64,000 nt of DNA from Plantago ovata (taxonomy: Eukaryota; Streptophyta; Magnoliopsida; Lamiales; Plantaginaceae), in assembly GCA_028274465.1 (NCBI GenBank), contig CM051455.1, positions 68,988,985 through 69,052,984 on the forward strand. Reading direction: 5' to 3'. The notes below the pieces were generated by a model. That model saw nothing but the letters and a program-made list of their open reading frames with translations. It made no database searches and had not been told where the DNA came from. A program made the position numbers and the translations under genes. This document shows positions 34,602-43,397 of the stretch, piece after piece; the first letter of the stretch is position 1; the number at the start of each line of letters is the position of its first letter.

Positions 34602-34783
34602 GAGTTTTTTCCAGACCTGAAGCTATACTTAATAGATATAACATGTCTATTAGAAGTCGCACATACAGTCCATGCATTTAATGTTGAAGCGCTCGGATGG
34701 ATCCGGAATTGTGTGAACGGCACAATACGGATGGTGGAGTTTTTTCCAGACCTGAAGCTATACTTAATAGATATAACATGTCT
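34602..34783 (+). other. templated-insertion scar beside hAT
   Basis: The same 47 bp (beginning GAGTTTTTTCCAGACC) stand at 34,602-34,648 and 34,737-34,783. Between them lie 5 bp, an 80-bp segment (34,654-34,733) identical to 35,787-35,866, and 3 bp. This is the layout expected from a staggered double-strand break filled by copying a nearby template. The source lies in the gene fragment 1.1 kb to the right, in the same orientation. Confidence 0.85.
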
Positions 34784-35107
34784 GCACTTGCTTGGTGGAA
34801 TTTGTATGGTGTGGCTGCTCCTAAACTTTATGTATTGGCTACTAAGGTGCTGTCACAAACCATGAACAACTCTTGTGTGGAGAGAGTTTGGAGCTCGTTT
34901 AACTTCATTCATAGTGTTAAAAGAAATGCTCTGAATTGTGATCGTGCTGAATCCCTTGTGTATGTGCATTATAACAACAAAGTTCTCACCAGGTATGAAG
35001 GAGACTATGAGAAGAAGTATAAGAATTGGGACAAGAACACTTATGAGGAATTTCTTGAAGCTAATGTAGAGGAAGAGAAAGAACGTACTAGGGCTGCTCC
35101 AGTGTAG
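34784..35107 (+). pseudogene. hAT transposase C-terminal dimerisation domain
   Basis: The frame (its coding continuing from the 47-bp copy at 34,737) reads SALAWWNLYGVAAPKLYVLA, then KVLSQ, ERVWSSFNFIHSVKRN and RAESLVYVHYNNKVL, the classic hAT dimerisation domain. It ends in a charged tail (KKYKNWDKNTYEEFLE) and a stop at 35,105-35,107. It belongs with the fragment at 32,430-32,755. About 300 codons of a usual 650-800 are represented in total, so no active transposase is made. Confidence 0.85.
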
Positions 35108-35530
35108 GTTTATTCCATGTCTTGAAAATGTTGTTTTGTAGAAGCATGAATATATTAATTCCTAGTTAGCTTGCTGATAGTTGTTAGTAGTTTTTGGGGG
35201 TTGCTATGCAGAACTTTTGAAAGGTCTAGTTGTGGAGAATTGCTAGCTAAGTTTAGTTTTTGAGGTTGCTTTGCTAGGGACCATTGTTAGGTAGCATATG
35301 CATAATTGTTCGCTCCTATGGTGTACCTGTATTTTGTACAGGACTTAATAATGCTATGTATAAATGATGCAATGTTGTCTTTTATTATGAATCTGTAGTT
35401 GTATTTAATTTTGTTACATATATATATGTTTTGCGAAAATATGTATTAATCCACACTCTATCGACGCTCCCGCTCCCAATTTTTTAGATTTTGACGAATT
35501 CTCGCTCTCGCTTTTGCTCCATGTGACTTT
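35108..35530 (+). other. 3' non-coding and subterminal region of the hAT element
   Basis: No ORF is seen. Near 35,463-35,520 it has GACGCTCCCGCTCCCA and CTCGCTCTCGCTTTTGCTCC, clustered CGCTCC words of the kind found as subterminal transposase-binding repeats in hAT elements. The exact end and inverted repeat could not be fixed because the left end is outside the window or lost. Confidence 0.4.
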
Positions 35531-35716
35531 GATGGTAGAATGAGGAATTGATAATGTTATGAATTACATTTAGGCATACATACTTACAGATACTCTGAGA
35601 TGTTAGATGATATTTAACATCTCAACATTGATGTGATGTCAGGTTTGAAAGTTAAACAGAGTTCATAATATAAAATAACCAAAATGACTTCAGAAATTTA
35701 AAAAACTAAACAGAAT

Positions 35717-36657
35717 TCAGAACTCACCATAAAGAGTTCTTAGAATATGGCAGAAATAGTATGTCTTCATGTAGCAATGAATCTCAAAGTCGCACATACA
35801 GTCCATGCATTTAATGTTGAAGCGCTCGGATGGATCCGGAATTGTGTGAACGGCACAATACGGATGTATTTTATCAACATCCTGCCATAGATAACCGTTA
35901 TTAAACGTGTATAGTCGTTCACACATGTTATATCTCCAACGATCCATCTTGTGCAGACCACCAGGACTGCTCCTTAGAGCAACCAGAGCCGCCTGTCCTT
36001 CAACCCTTAGTTTTGAATAGTTTGACAGTACCCTGTAAACAATATTGCAGTATGGTGAATCTGGGTGGCCGTGTTCACTTATTTTGCCCAGAAAAAATTG
36101 TAGCCTTCTATAGTCTCTATGTTCGAAAACATCGACCTGGAAATGTAAATTTGGATGTTATAATTTACATTTTTCAAATCGCATTCACTAAATAGAAAAT
36201 ACGTTACTTATCGTACCACAAGAAATCGATAGTATATTTATGGATTGTTGGCTATGCGCCATTGGTATAGAAACCGTTCTTCTTTAGATGTTGGTTGCTT
36301 CCATTTCATTCTCGGAACAATTTTGATGCTCAACAGTTTGAAGAAATCAGCTTGCTTGAAAACAGGTCGGCTTTTCTTCGAACTGAAAAGAAAAAAAACA
36401 TGAGACGATAAATTGTAATGTACTGTAGTAATTAAATTTGACTAAATAAACTGAGCTCTTAATCGAAACTTACATCATCATAACAAATCGACTGTGGTCG
36501 ACACTCAAGATGGCAACTTTGAAGAGTATATGAATTCGTAACTTGTATGGAATCTCTTTCCGTGTTGTTTTTTATTTTGAAGGACAAAATTAAATGTACG
36601 ATCGGAAGAACCATCGAATCCGTTGGATAGCTTCATTCGCTTTGGTTCATTCTTCAT
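35717..36657 (-). pseudogene. unrecognised host-like gene fragment with introns
   Basis: Minus strand. TATA box at 36,738-36,747, ATG at 36,657 (MKNEPKRMKLSNGFDGSS), donor GTAAGT at about 36,473, acceptor TTTTCAG at about 36,383, acceptor TTTCCAG at about 36,137, then an open exon to about 35,728 followed by GTGAGT. That exon encodes VDVFEHRDYRRLQFFLGKIS and later CERLYTFNNGYLWQDVD and KCMDCMCDFEIHCY, with a Cys-rich end. I do not recognise the family; a plant F-box or zinc-binding protein is possible. Exon 1 changes frame before its donor and the 3' end is absent, so it is probably a pseudogene. Confidence 0.4.
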
Positions 36658-36737
36658 CGTAAAAAGAAGAGCTGGACAAAGGAGGGGAAATGAGAAAAAT
36701 GGCGTTGATGGAAGGAGAAGTGGGAGTAGAGCTCTAT

Positions 36738-36747
36738 CTATTTATAC
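36738..36747 (-). promoter_or_regulatory. TATA box of the gene fragment
   Basis: GTATAAATAG on the minus strand, about 80 bp upstream of the ATG at 36,657, a normal plant spacing. Confidence 0.5.
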
Positions 36748-37108
36748 TTGCACTTTTAACTAAAATGGACAAATATTATGTAATTAATGTTTGATTTCGA
36801 TTTGGGGTTGTAGTAATTGTAAATATTTACTTGTACAGGTTATTACATTCACCACCCTTGGTAGATCGTCACTTTGCATATTAGCCTTAGTAGATGAAAC
36901 AATTACATTTAAGTTCAAAAATTCAAAAAAACGTTGACCGACTTAAAATTTACTATTCAATTTGTCCAGCCAAACATGGGATTATAATTTTCAGAATTTT
37001 CTTTTTCTTCTTTTATATCTTCTTCCTTTTCTCTTTTTCTTCTTTTCTATATTCTTCCTATTTCTTTCCTTTTTTGATTTTTTGTTTTTTCATCTTCTAC
37101 AATTTTTT
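36748..37108. other. intergenic, pyrimidine-rich
   Basis: No gene is seen. The + strand at about 36,990-37,100 is a long run of T and C (TTCTTTT words), with no conserved coding signal. Confidence 0.7.
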
Positions 37109-37368
37109 GGTACCGAACAGAAGTCCGGTACCGAAGCTCTGATCGGTGAAGCTCCGATCTGGAGCTTCACAGCTCCAATTGGGGTTGTGAAGTCCCAGAT
37201 CGGAGCTTCACAATCCCAAAATGGGATTGTGAAGCTTCGATTTGGAGTTTCGGCTGTGAAGCTCCGATTTGGAGCTTCATAGCCCCAAATCGGGGCTGTG
37301 AAGCTCCAAATTTGGGGCTTCACAGCTTGCCGGTCGGAGCTCCAGTGACTCCGATCACCGAAGCTCTA
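37109..37368. repeat. tiled palindrome array
   Basis: Successive short palindromes built from the word GAAGCTCC and its complement: 37,147-37,169, 37,209-37,231, 37,257-37,279, 37,281-37,297 and 37,298-37,325. The centres differ (GATCT, AAAA, GATTT, AAAT) while the arms are kept. GGTACCGAA appears twice at the left edge. It is GC-richer than its surroundings. In single-stranded form it would fold into a row of hairpins. Confidence 0.8.
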
Positions 37369-38461
37369 ATTTCTTTAATTTGTTTTTAATTTCTAATATA
37401 TACTTTATTTTATGTTATATTTGATATGTAATATTAAATTTTATTAGGGTTCATTTTGCAATAAAGTTTTGTATTAGTTTGAAATTTAAAAACATTAGGT
37501 GTGGTAATTTGGTTGAATTGAAAATATTTGAGGCAAATGTGTAATTAATAAAAATTCAATCTGTTTGGTCAAAGTCAGAATCCAATTTTGAGTCAGGGGT
37601 AAAATCGTACTTTCATTAGTTTAGTTCATGAAAAGTCAAATTCGTGGGCTCAGATGTAATTAAACTATCTAGTGAGGGTGGTCTTTGTAATTGTTTGGTC
37701 TGTGTGGGTTAATTTGTAATAAACGAATATAAGGAGGGTACTGGATGTAAGAGACTATTTTGTATGATCATTTTTATTTGCAGCAATATCAATTTTGATT
37801 GTATTTTTCAAAAATAAGTGGTTGGAAATGCAGTTCTATTTATGCATATTATTATAGGTATGTATCCACCAAAATTGTTTAGTAATAATTATCAAATTTA
37901 CCAAAATCAGCAAAAATGATAATTGATGATGAAGATCACGCAGATATGGTTCCAGAAACTTCATTACTTGAACGGCAATTTAAATAAATTTGGAAAAGAT
38001 ATTATTTTGATTTTTTTTAATTAAAACTCCAAACAACACTACATTACATATTGTCATCATTAAGAGCACTAGTTAGAGGAGTTCTAAAACCTCCCCAATT
38101 CTATATTTAAGATGAAATTGGGAAAACTGTGTTAAAATCCAACAATCTCAGAAGTCCTAAATTCATTGGAACCCACAGAAATGTAATCCTAAATTTGGAA
38201 CTCCCTAAATAATTTCCTACATTTGAGTACTAATTTGAGCCTCCCCATTTCAACCCTATCTATGTGGCACCACATCTATCCTCCATGTGTCCTTTTTCAT
38301 CACTAAAATCATCCATGTGTCCTTTTTCATCACTAATAGGAGACCTCTAATTATCATCTATGAAATTGATATCCTAAATAATTTTAATGAACTGCTTAGA
38401 AGCAATATTTAGAGAAATATTATAGGTATCCTATAAAGAGTGATCTTATGGACATTAATTA
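37369..38461. other. intergenic, no gene seen
   Basis: AT-rich. A 30-bp direct duplication built on CCATGTGTCCTTTTTCATCA stands at about 38,282-38,340. No supported ORF. Confidence 0.7.
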
Positions 38462-38535
38462 AATCCAGTTTGGTTGAGTGGTAAGTGTCGCCTCCTTCCA
38501 TGCACATCACTGGGTTTGCCACATCTTTTTTATTG
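38462..38535 (+). repeat. possible SINE-like relic
   Basis: GTTTGGTTGAGTGGTAAG resembles a tRNA A box (pattern GAGTGGTAAG) followed about 45 bp later by a weak B box (TGGGTTTGCCAC). T-rich sequence follows. The decayed B box makes this uncertain. Confidence 0.3.
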
Positions 38536-38747
38536 AACACGAATGGTTTAAATTATACCATATATAAACTGCCAAATGGAAATATGTGATTGATCAGGTT
38601 GCTCACAAAAAAACACTTAGGATTCTATATATCCACTTAGAATAGGATGGTTAGAGAGAATGTGAATTCGTTTTAATATACATATGCATTCAATTTTTGT
38701 AAGAATACTCTTTAATATGAAAATAGTCTGTCAAATACAATAATTAC

Positions 38748-38856
38748 ATAATTCTAGGAGTGATGTACATTTTGTTTGTGATTGGCATTGATGGTCGAAT
38801 GAAATAATTCTAGGAGTGATGTACATTATGTTTATGTTTGTGTTTGGCATTCATTT
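38748..38856 (+). repeat. two-copy direct repeat
   Basis: ATAATTCTAGGAGTGATGTACAT at 38,748-38,770 recurs at 38,803-38,826, each followed by a TTTGT-rich segment and TTGGCAT. Period about 55 bp. It may be the edge of an unclassified transposon. Confidence 0.7.
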
Positions 38857-38929
38857 TAGAAATTCATCTCCCTCCTCAATAGACTTTGAATTTGGAGAAA
38901 ATCTTAAACTTGATTTATACAAGGTAAGT

Positions 38930-39050
38930 TTGTCCACGTCAGCATGCTGGAATAGTCATTCAATAAAAAATTCACCAATGGTGGGATTCGAACCCAAATC
39001 ATGTGTTTGGTGGAATGATTTCCTTACCACTGGGACAAGTGAATTTTTGT
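38930..39050 (-). repeat. tRNA-derived SINE-like relic
   Basis: On the minus strand GTCCCAGTGGTAAGG matches the A box of plant SINEs and GGGTTCGAATCCCACC contains a perfect B box, about 37 bp apart. The flanks ACAAAAATTCAC and GGTGAATTTTT are inverted relative to each other. No tRNA cloverleaf or anticodon arm is supported, so a SINE head is more likely than a tRNA gene. Confidence 0.5.
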
Positions 39051-40031
39051 TAACAAATATGTTAAATCAAATAATAGTGTCACTATAAAGTTACATGCCG
39101 AGTAAACCACATATGTTACGCGGTCAACTGTGTTAACTAATGATCATTAATTGACACCAATGAAACGTACAAATTTTTTGACTCATTTCCACCGGTTTTG
39201 TTACATTTATGATTGTAATTATATTTGTTGACTCAAACATAAATGCAGGGCGGAAAAAAAGAAACGGTCGCATTAAATTTTTTAAAATGCCCTGCCATTA
39301 CGTGTATAAATTGAGATCAAATCGAAGGCTATTTCTCCACTAGGGCACTGCATCCGTCTATACTTTCACCCTCATCATCATGATTTGCGATTCCACTTTT
39401 AGAGAACAACATGTTCTACAACCTTCGATGGTTTTGAACATCGTTTAGTACTAAACGCCGAGGCATATGATGGAGGATTCATCTTTGTTGTATACTTTTT
39501 TATATCAAACTATGGATGTTTAGTGGATGTTCATGAAAGTTGTGGACCTTTTTCAAGATTCATAAGGATCCAATCCCCAACGAACGCTTAAACATATGGT
39601 GCCAAGACTGTATGTACGATTTTCATGACTAGAAGAATACTTCAAAACGAAGATTTTTTTAATGTATTCCATTGAGTTAGATTCTTCTTTTTTTATATCC
39701 GTCTTACATCTAAGTTGTTTTGTATTATATATATATAGTTTGGAAATATTTATATGAACATCCATATTCTATTTTGTGGGTTTTATAAATCTTATGCTAT
39801 TTTGCTTATAAATCTCGAAATTTATGACTTAAGCAACATGAACATATGTCCATTTGTTCAACATGAGTATAAGAAAAACAATTGTAATGATGAACACCCT
39901 ATGCTATTTTGGTTGGTTTTATTAGATTTGTAGTTAAGATTTATAGTTTAACTTAATAGCTACATTACGTTATTAGAAACAAAAACTTGGTAAGAAAATA
40001 AAATTTCCCCTATTCTTTTTCTTTTCCCCCC
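39051..40031. other. intergenic, no gene seen
   Basis: AT-rich, with short unconserved open frames only. It ends in CTTTTCCCCCC, whose last five C form the left target-site copy of element D. Confidence 0.7.
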
Positions 40032-41256
40032 TGTTGGAGGGTATTTCGTGCTTTATTTCTAATTCGCCATAAGTCTTCAATGGAAGGTACTTTGGTCTTC
40101 TTCAAAGGATGTTACTTTGAGTCTTTTCGAAGGAAGGCCTCTTGTGTCTTTGGAGGAAACTACTTGGGTCTTCTTCACAAGGTCTTCCTCTGATATTTTA
40201 GGTGACCTTCATGTAGCTTCCTCATTCCTAAAATAGACTTTTGGTAGTCTCCTCGTGACTTACTGGTACCTTTTGGTAGTCTCCTCGTGACTTCCTGGCA
40301 CCTGAAATAGACTAGATGAGGGGGGCGGGGGGGTTAGTGCCTCGTGCCCAGTCTGTCGAGGATCAGACCGGAGGGACGACTTTACGTGTAGGGAGTTGAA
40401 GGCTTCCCTAGTGAGAGAAATATTGATGGAGAGTTAGAGATTGTTGATTACCTTTAAATGATGGAGTGAGGTCTCCTTATATACTCCTTGTATTGTATTG
40501 TCACTTTATGTAGGATCGTGACAGGTGTCCGGTTGAGATGGAATCCTCCTTTGGCCCAAGCCCATTAAGAAGGTCCATGGGCTTTGGCCCAAACATCCGG
40601 TCTAGGGTTTGGAGGGCATTATTGACTTTTCAGGTCTCATGAAATATTCTAGAAGGCGGGCCCCCTAGGGACCGACCAGGGGTGGTCGACCTGGGTCCTC
40701 ATGCCTTCCTCAGGTTCCATGGTCCAAGTAGTGCTCTGCCTATTCTCCTTTGGTGGGTGATACCTTGACGTAAGGTCCTCCTCGGTCCACCCACCTATGG
40801 TGGTCGAGCCCTAGGGATGCTCCTCGAGCTCCACTCTTAGTCAGCTTTATCCTTAGTGAACCATCTTGAGGGTTAACCTCTTGAAGTGTAATGAGGACCA
40901 TGCTGGTCGAGCCACCCTCAGGTGACGTACCTGGAAGGGTGGTCGAGCCCTGTTGAGGGACGACCTTCAGAGCCTCGGAGGGACATCCTTGGTGACCCGG
41001 AGTGATATCCTTGGTGCTCCAGAGGGACATCATTGGAGACCCGGAGGGATATCCTTGGTGCTCCGGAGGGACATCCTTGGAGACCCGGACGGATATCCTT
41101 CGTGCTCCGGAGGGACATCCTTGGAGACCCGAAGGGATATCCTTGGTGCTCCTGAGGGACATCCTTGGAGACCTGGAGGGATATCCTTGGTGCCTGTTCG
41201 CGCTCTTAGACCACTCCAGTTCGTAAATGCGGATTGGACATATTTTAACACCAACA
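40032..41256 (-). repeat. 3' LTR of element D
   Basis: 1,225 bp from TGTTGGAGGG to CACCAACA, with perfect inverted ends TGTTGG and CCAACA. A minus-strand TATA box lies at about 40,477-40,486. It contains the 44-bp minisatellite in five units, against four in the other LTR, which explains nearly all of the length difference. Confidence 0.9.
40977..41194. repeat. 44-bp minisatellite, five units
   Basis: Each unit is two related 22-bp halves: one with GGGACATCCTTGGAGACC, one with GGGATATCCTTGGTGCTCC. Five units are present here. The halves differ at a few fixed places, so a 22-bp repeat doubled before the 44-bp unit spread. Confidence 0.9.
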
Positions 41257-41620
41257 TATGTGGCCCTAGTTTCCAAGTATCTTGACAGAAGATAGTTGTG
41301 GAACTATTTAAAGTTCAGGTCGAGTATTCTTTGACGTAAAGGGTTGTCTCGACTAATAATGGGCGAAAAAAGATCTCCGTATTCATGCCTTAGTAACTTT
41401 CCCTCCTCCTATCTCCCCCTCCCCCCCTTTTATAGGGTCCGAGTAGACGTTGCTCGGACCTTATAAAAGAGGTATTTTTGTTGGGTAGAGATTGGATCCG
41501 GGTAAGCCTTCCAAGGTAGAAGTAGGATCCTCGATTTTTTACCTTATCGTTCTTCTTTGTGAGTTATCTCGATGAGAGTGATCCTTTGAAGTGGTGCGAC
41601 CAGGTTTCCTCTCATGGGAG
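41257..41620 (-). other. 3' interior of element D, no gene seen
   Basis: It lies between the 3' LTR and the 80-bp array. It has C-rich runs near 41,410-41,440 and an imperfect inverted pair GGTCCGAGTAGACGTTGCTCGGACC near 41,437-41,461. No ORF and no clear polypurine tract was found. Confidence 0.5.
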
Positions 41621-42020
41621 GTTACTTCTTCACGCTTCTCTTTGGATGGGCTTGAGGAGCCTAATCATTTGAGGTGACGCGACCAGCTTTTTCAAGGGAA
41701 GTTACTTCTTAGCGCTTTTCTGTGGATTGGCTAGAGGAGCATGATCCTTTAAGAAGGATCGACCAGACTTTTTCAAGGGAAGTTACTTCTTCGCGCTTCT
41801 CTGTGGATGGGCTCGAGGAGCCTGATCCTTTAAGAAGGATCGACCAGACTTTTTCAATGGAAGTTACTTCTTCGCGCTTCTCTGTGGATGGCTCGAGGAG
41901 CCTAATCCTTTGAGGTGACGCGACCAGCTTTTTCAAGAGAGGTTACTTCTTCGCGTTTCCCTGTGGATAGGCTCGAGGAGCCTCTTCTCTGTGGATTGGC
42001 TCGAGGAGCTTGATCCTTTG
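41621..42020. repeat. 80-81 bp tandem array in element D
   Basis: Units start with GTTACTTCTT at 41,621, 41,701, 41,782, 41,863 and 41,942 and include GAGGAGCCTGATCCTTT and GCGACCAG. Two unit types alternate (AAGAAGGATCGACCAGAC versus GAGGTGACGCGACCAGC). It lies downstream (minus strand) of the second RNase H remnant. Confidence 0.85.
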
Positions 42021-42388
42021 GGAAGGCTTGACTAGACTCTTGCTTTCTTCCTTCAAGTTTGTTTGCTTGGCCAATTGTGTCCGTAAATGTCGTAGTCTCT
42101 TTACTTCAAGTGTTTTTGTCATATGAAGTCTGATGAGGATGGCCTCATACTCGACTTCTTTGTTTGAAATGGCAAAATTCAAAGTGACAGCGTATGCGAG
42201 TTCCGCTCCTCCTGGTCTTTTGAGATAAGTTCCAATTCCTCTGTTCCTTCCCGAGGAAGTTCCTTCAAGGCATCTTCAAAGGCCTGCATTGCCTCGTTGG
42301 GTTGAGGTTCTTCCTCTTCTATAATCATTGTGGCATTTCGATTTTCAGAGAGAACAACCTCCGGGGGCTCTTTGGAAGGATACTCCAC
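41943..42388 (-). pseudogene. linker and second RNase H remnant of element D
   Basis: Minus strand open stretches at 42,179-42,388 and 41,943-42,182. The first reads MEYPSKEPPEVVLSENRNAT then EAMQAFEDALKEL, matching the linker before the second RNase H in element C. The second reads NKEVEYEAILIRLHMTKTLE, its conserved core. Only fragments of a damaged gene. Confidence 0.7.
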
Positions 42389-42870
42389 AAGAAAATCAAA
42401 GAAACTTCCTCCGGGGATTCTTTGGAAGGATGCTTCACCAGAAAATCAAAGGAACTTCCTCCGGGGACTCTACCAGAAAATCAAGGGAACTTTCTCCGGG
42501 GACTCTTTGGAAGGATGCTCTACCATAAAATCAAAGGAACTTCCTCCGGGGACTCTTTGGAAGGATGCTCTACTAGAAAATCAAAGGAACTTTCTCCGGG
42601 GACTCCATCAGAAAATCAAAGGAACTTCCTCCAGAGACTCTTTGGAAGGATGTTCTACCAGAAAATCAAAGGAACTTCCTCCGAGGTCTCTTTGGAAGGA
42701 TGCTATACCAGAATATCAAAGGAACTTCCTCCGGGGACTCCACCAGAAAATCAAAGGAACTTCCTCCAGGGACTCTTTGGAAGGATGTTCTACCAGAAAA
42801 TCAAAGGAACTTCCTCCGGGGACTCTTTGGAAGGATGCTCTACCAAAAAATCAAAGGAACTTCCCCGGGT
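42371..42870. repeat. higher-order tandem array in element D
   Basis: Basic units of 50 bp (TTTGGAAGGATGCTCTACCA then AAATCAAAGGAACTTCCTCC) and shortened 35-bp units. Marker TTTGG occurs at 42,371, 42,421, 42,506, 42,556, 42,641, 42,691, 42,776 and 42,826, that is steps 50, 85, 50, 85, giving a 135-bp higher-order period repeated about three and a half times. On the minus strand the unit derives from the short linker DFLVE(H/Y)PSK found once in element C. Confidence 0.9.
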
Positions 42871-42930
42871 TGAGCTTCATTCCATACTTTCTCAAGATCG
42901 AGGAGCACTTTGTCAAGTATGCTATGTGCT

Positions 42931-43223
42931 TCACTTCGGTCTTACTCTTAACGAGCATGTCATCGACGTACACTTCCGAAGGTTGATCCTGCGTTTTTTA
43001 GCTCGAAGGGCATCACGTCGAAACAGTAGGCATTGCCCTTTATGAAAAAATCCGCCCTGGGCACGTCTTCCTTGGCCATCTTGACCTGGTAGAATCCTTG
43101 GTATGCATCCATAAAATTTAGGAGGGCATACCCTGCCGTTGAATTTACCAGCTGGTCGATACGGGGCATAGGGTAGTGATCCTTCGGGCAAAATTTATTG
43201 AGATGAGTGAAGTTGTTGCACAT
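42931..43223 (-). pseudogene. reverse transcriptase remnant of element D
   Basis: Minus-strand reading includes MCNNFTHLNKFCPKDHYPMP, FMDAYQGFYQVKMAKEDVP and CFDVMPFELKNAGSTF, clear gypsy reverse transcriptase blocks closely matching element C. The YVDDML-type block follows just left in another frame. The RNase H that should come next is replaced by the tandem array. Confidence 0.8.
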
Positions 43224-43397
43224 TCTCCATTAGCCTCCTCGGGGGTGGTCTCCTCGAAGGAGTTCTCGTGTCCCTGAACTCATTTCTCGAGGGAGCTTCC
43301 TTGATCAAACTGTGCTTTTGATCTCTCCTTTGATTTTTGGAATTTTGTTGCTTGGGAGGATGTTCCTTCTCCTTTTTTTTTTTTTTGGGGGGGGGAT
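43224..43397 (-). other. element D interior with homopolymer run
   Basis: It continues element D upstream of the reverse transcriptase remnant. A run of 17 T followed by 9 G lies at about 43,370-43,395, directly before the F1 LTR. No gene. Confidence 0.5.

Noticed and set aside
38930-39050. tRNA gene on the minus strand
   Set aside because: A and B boxes are present but no anticodon arm or acceptor stem pairing could be drawn; a SINE head fits better.
40977-41194. CRISPR-like array
   Set aside because: Regular 22/44-bp repeats have no unique spacers and lie in a plant LTR; it is a minisatellite.
40953-41285. repeat-rich ORFs in both strands of the D LTR
   Set aside because: Open frames come from the 44-bp minisatellite, which lacks stops in several frames; they overlap each other and the LTR promoter region.
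42302-43045. 247-codon plus-strand protein over the higher-order array
   Set aside because: It runs antisense to the reverse transcriptase remnant and is a by-product of the repeat; a second overlapping frame is equally open.
41943-43223. separate older element rather than part of D
   Set aside because: The matching CCCCC flanks and the Tat-type polymerase order relative to both LTRs make a single element simpler.
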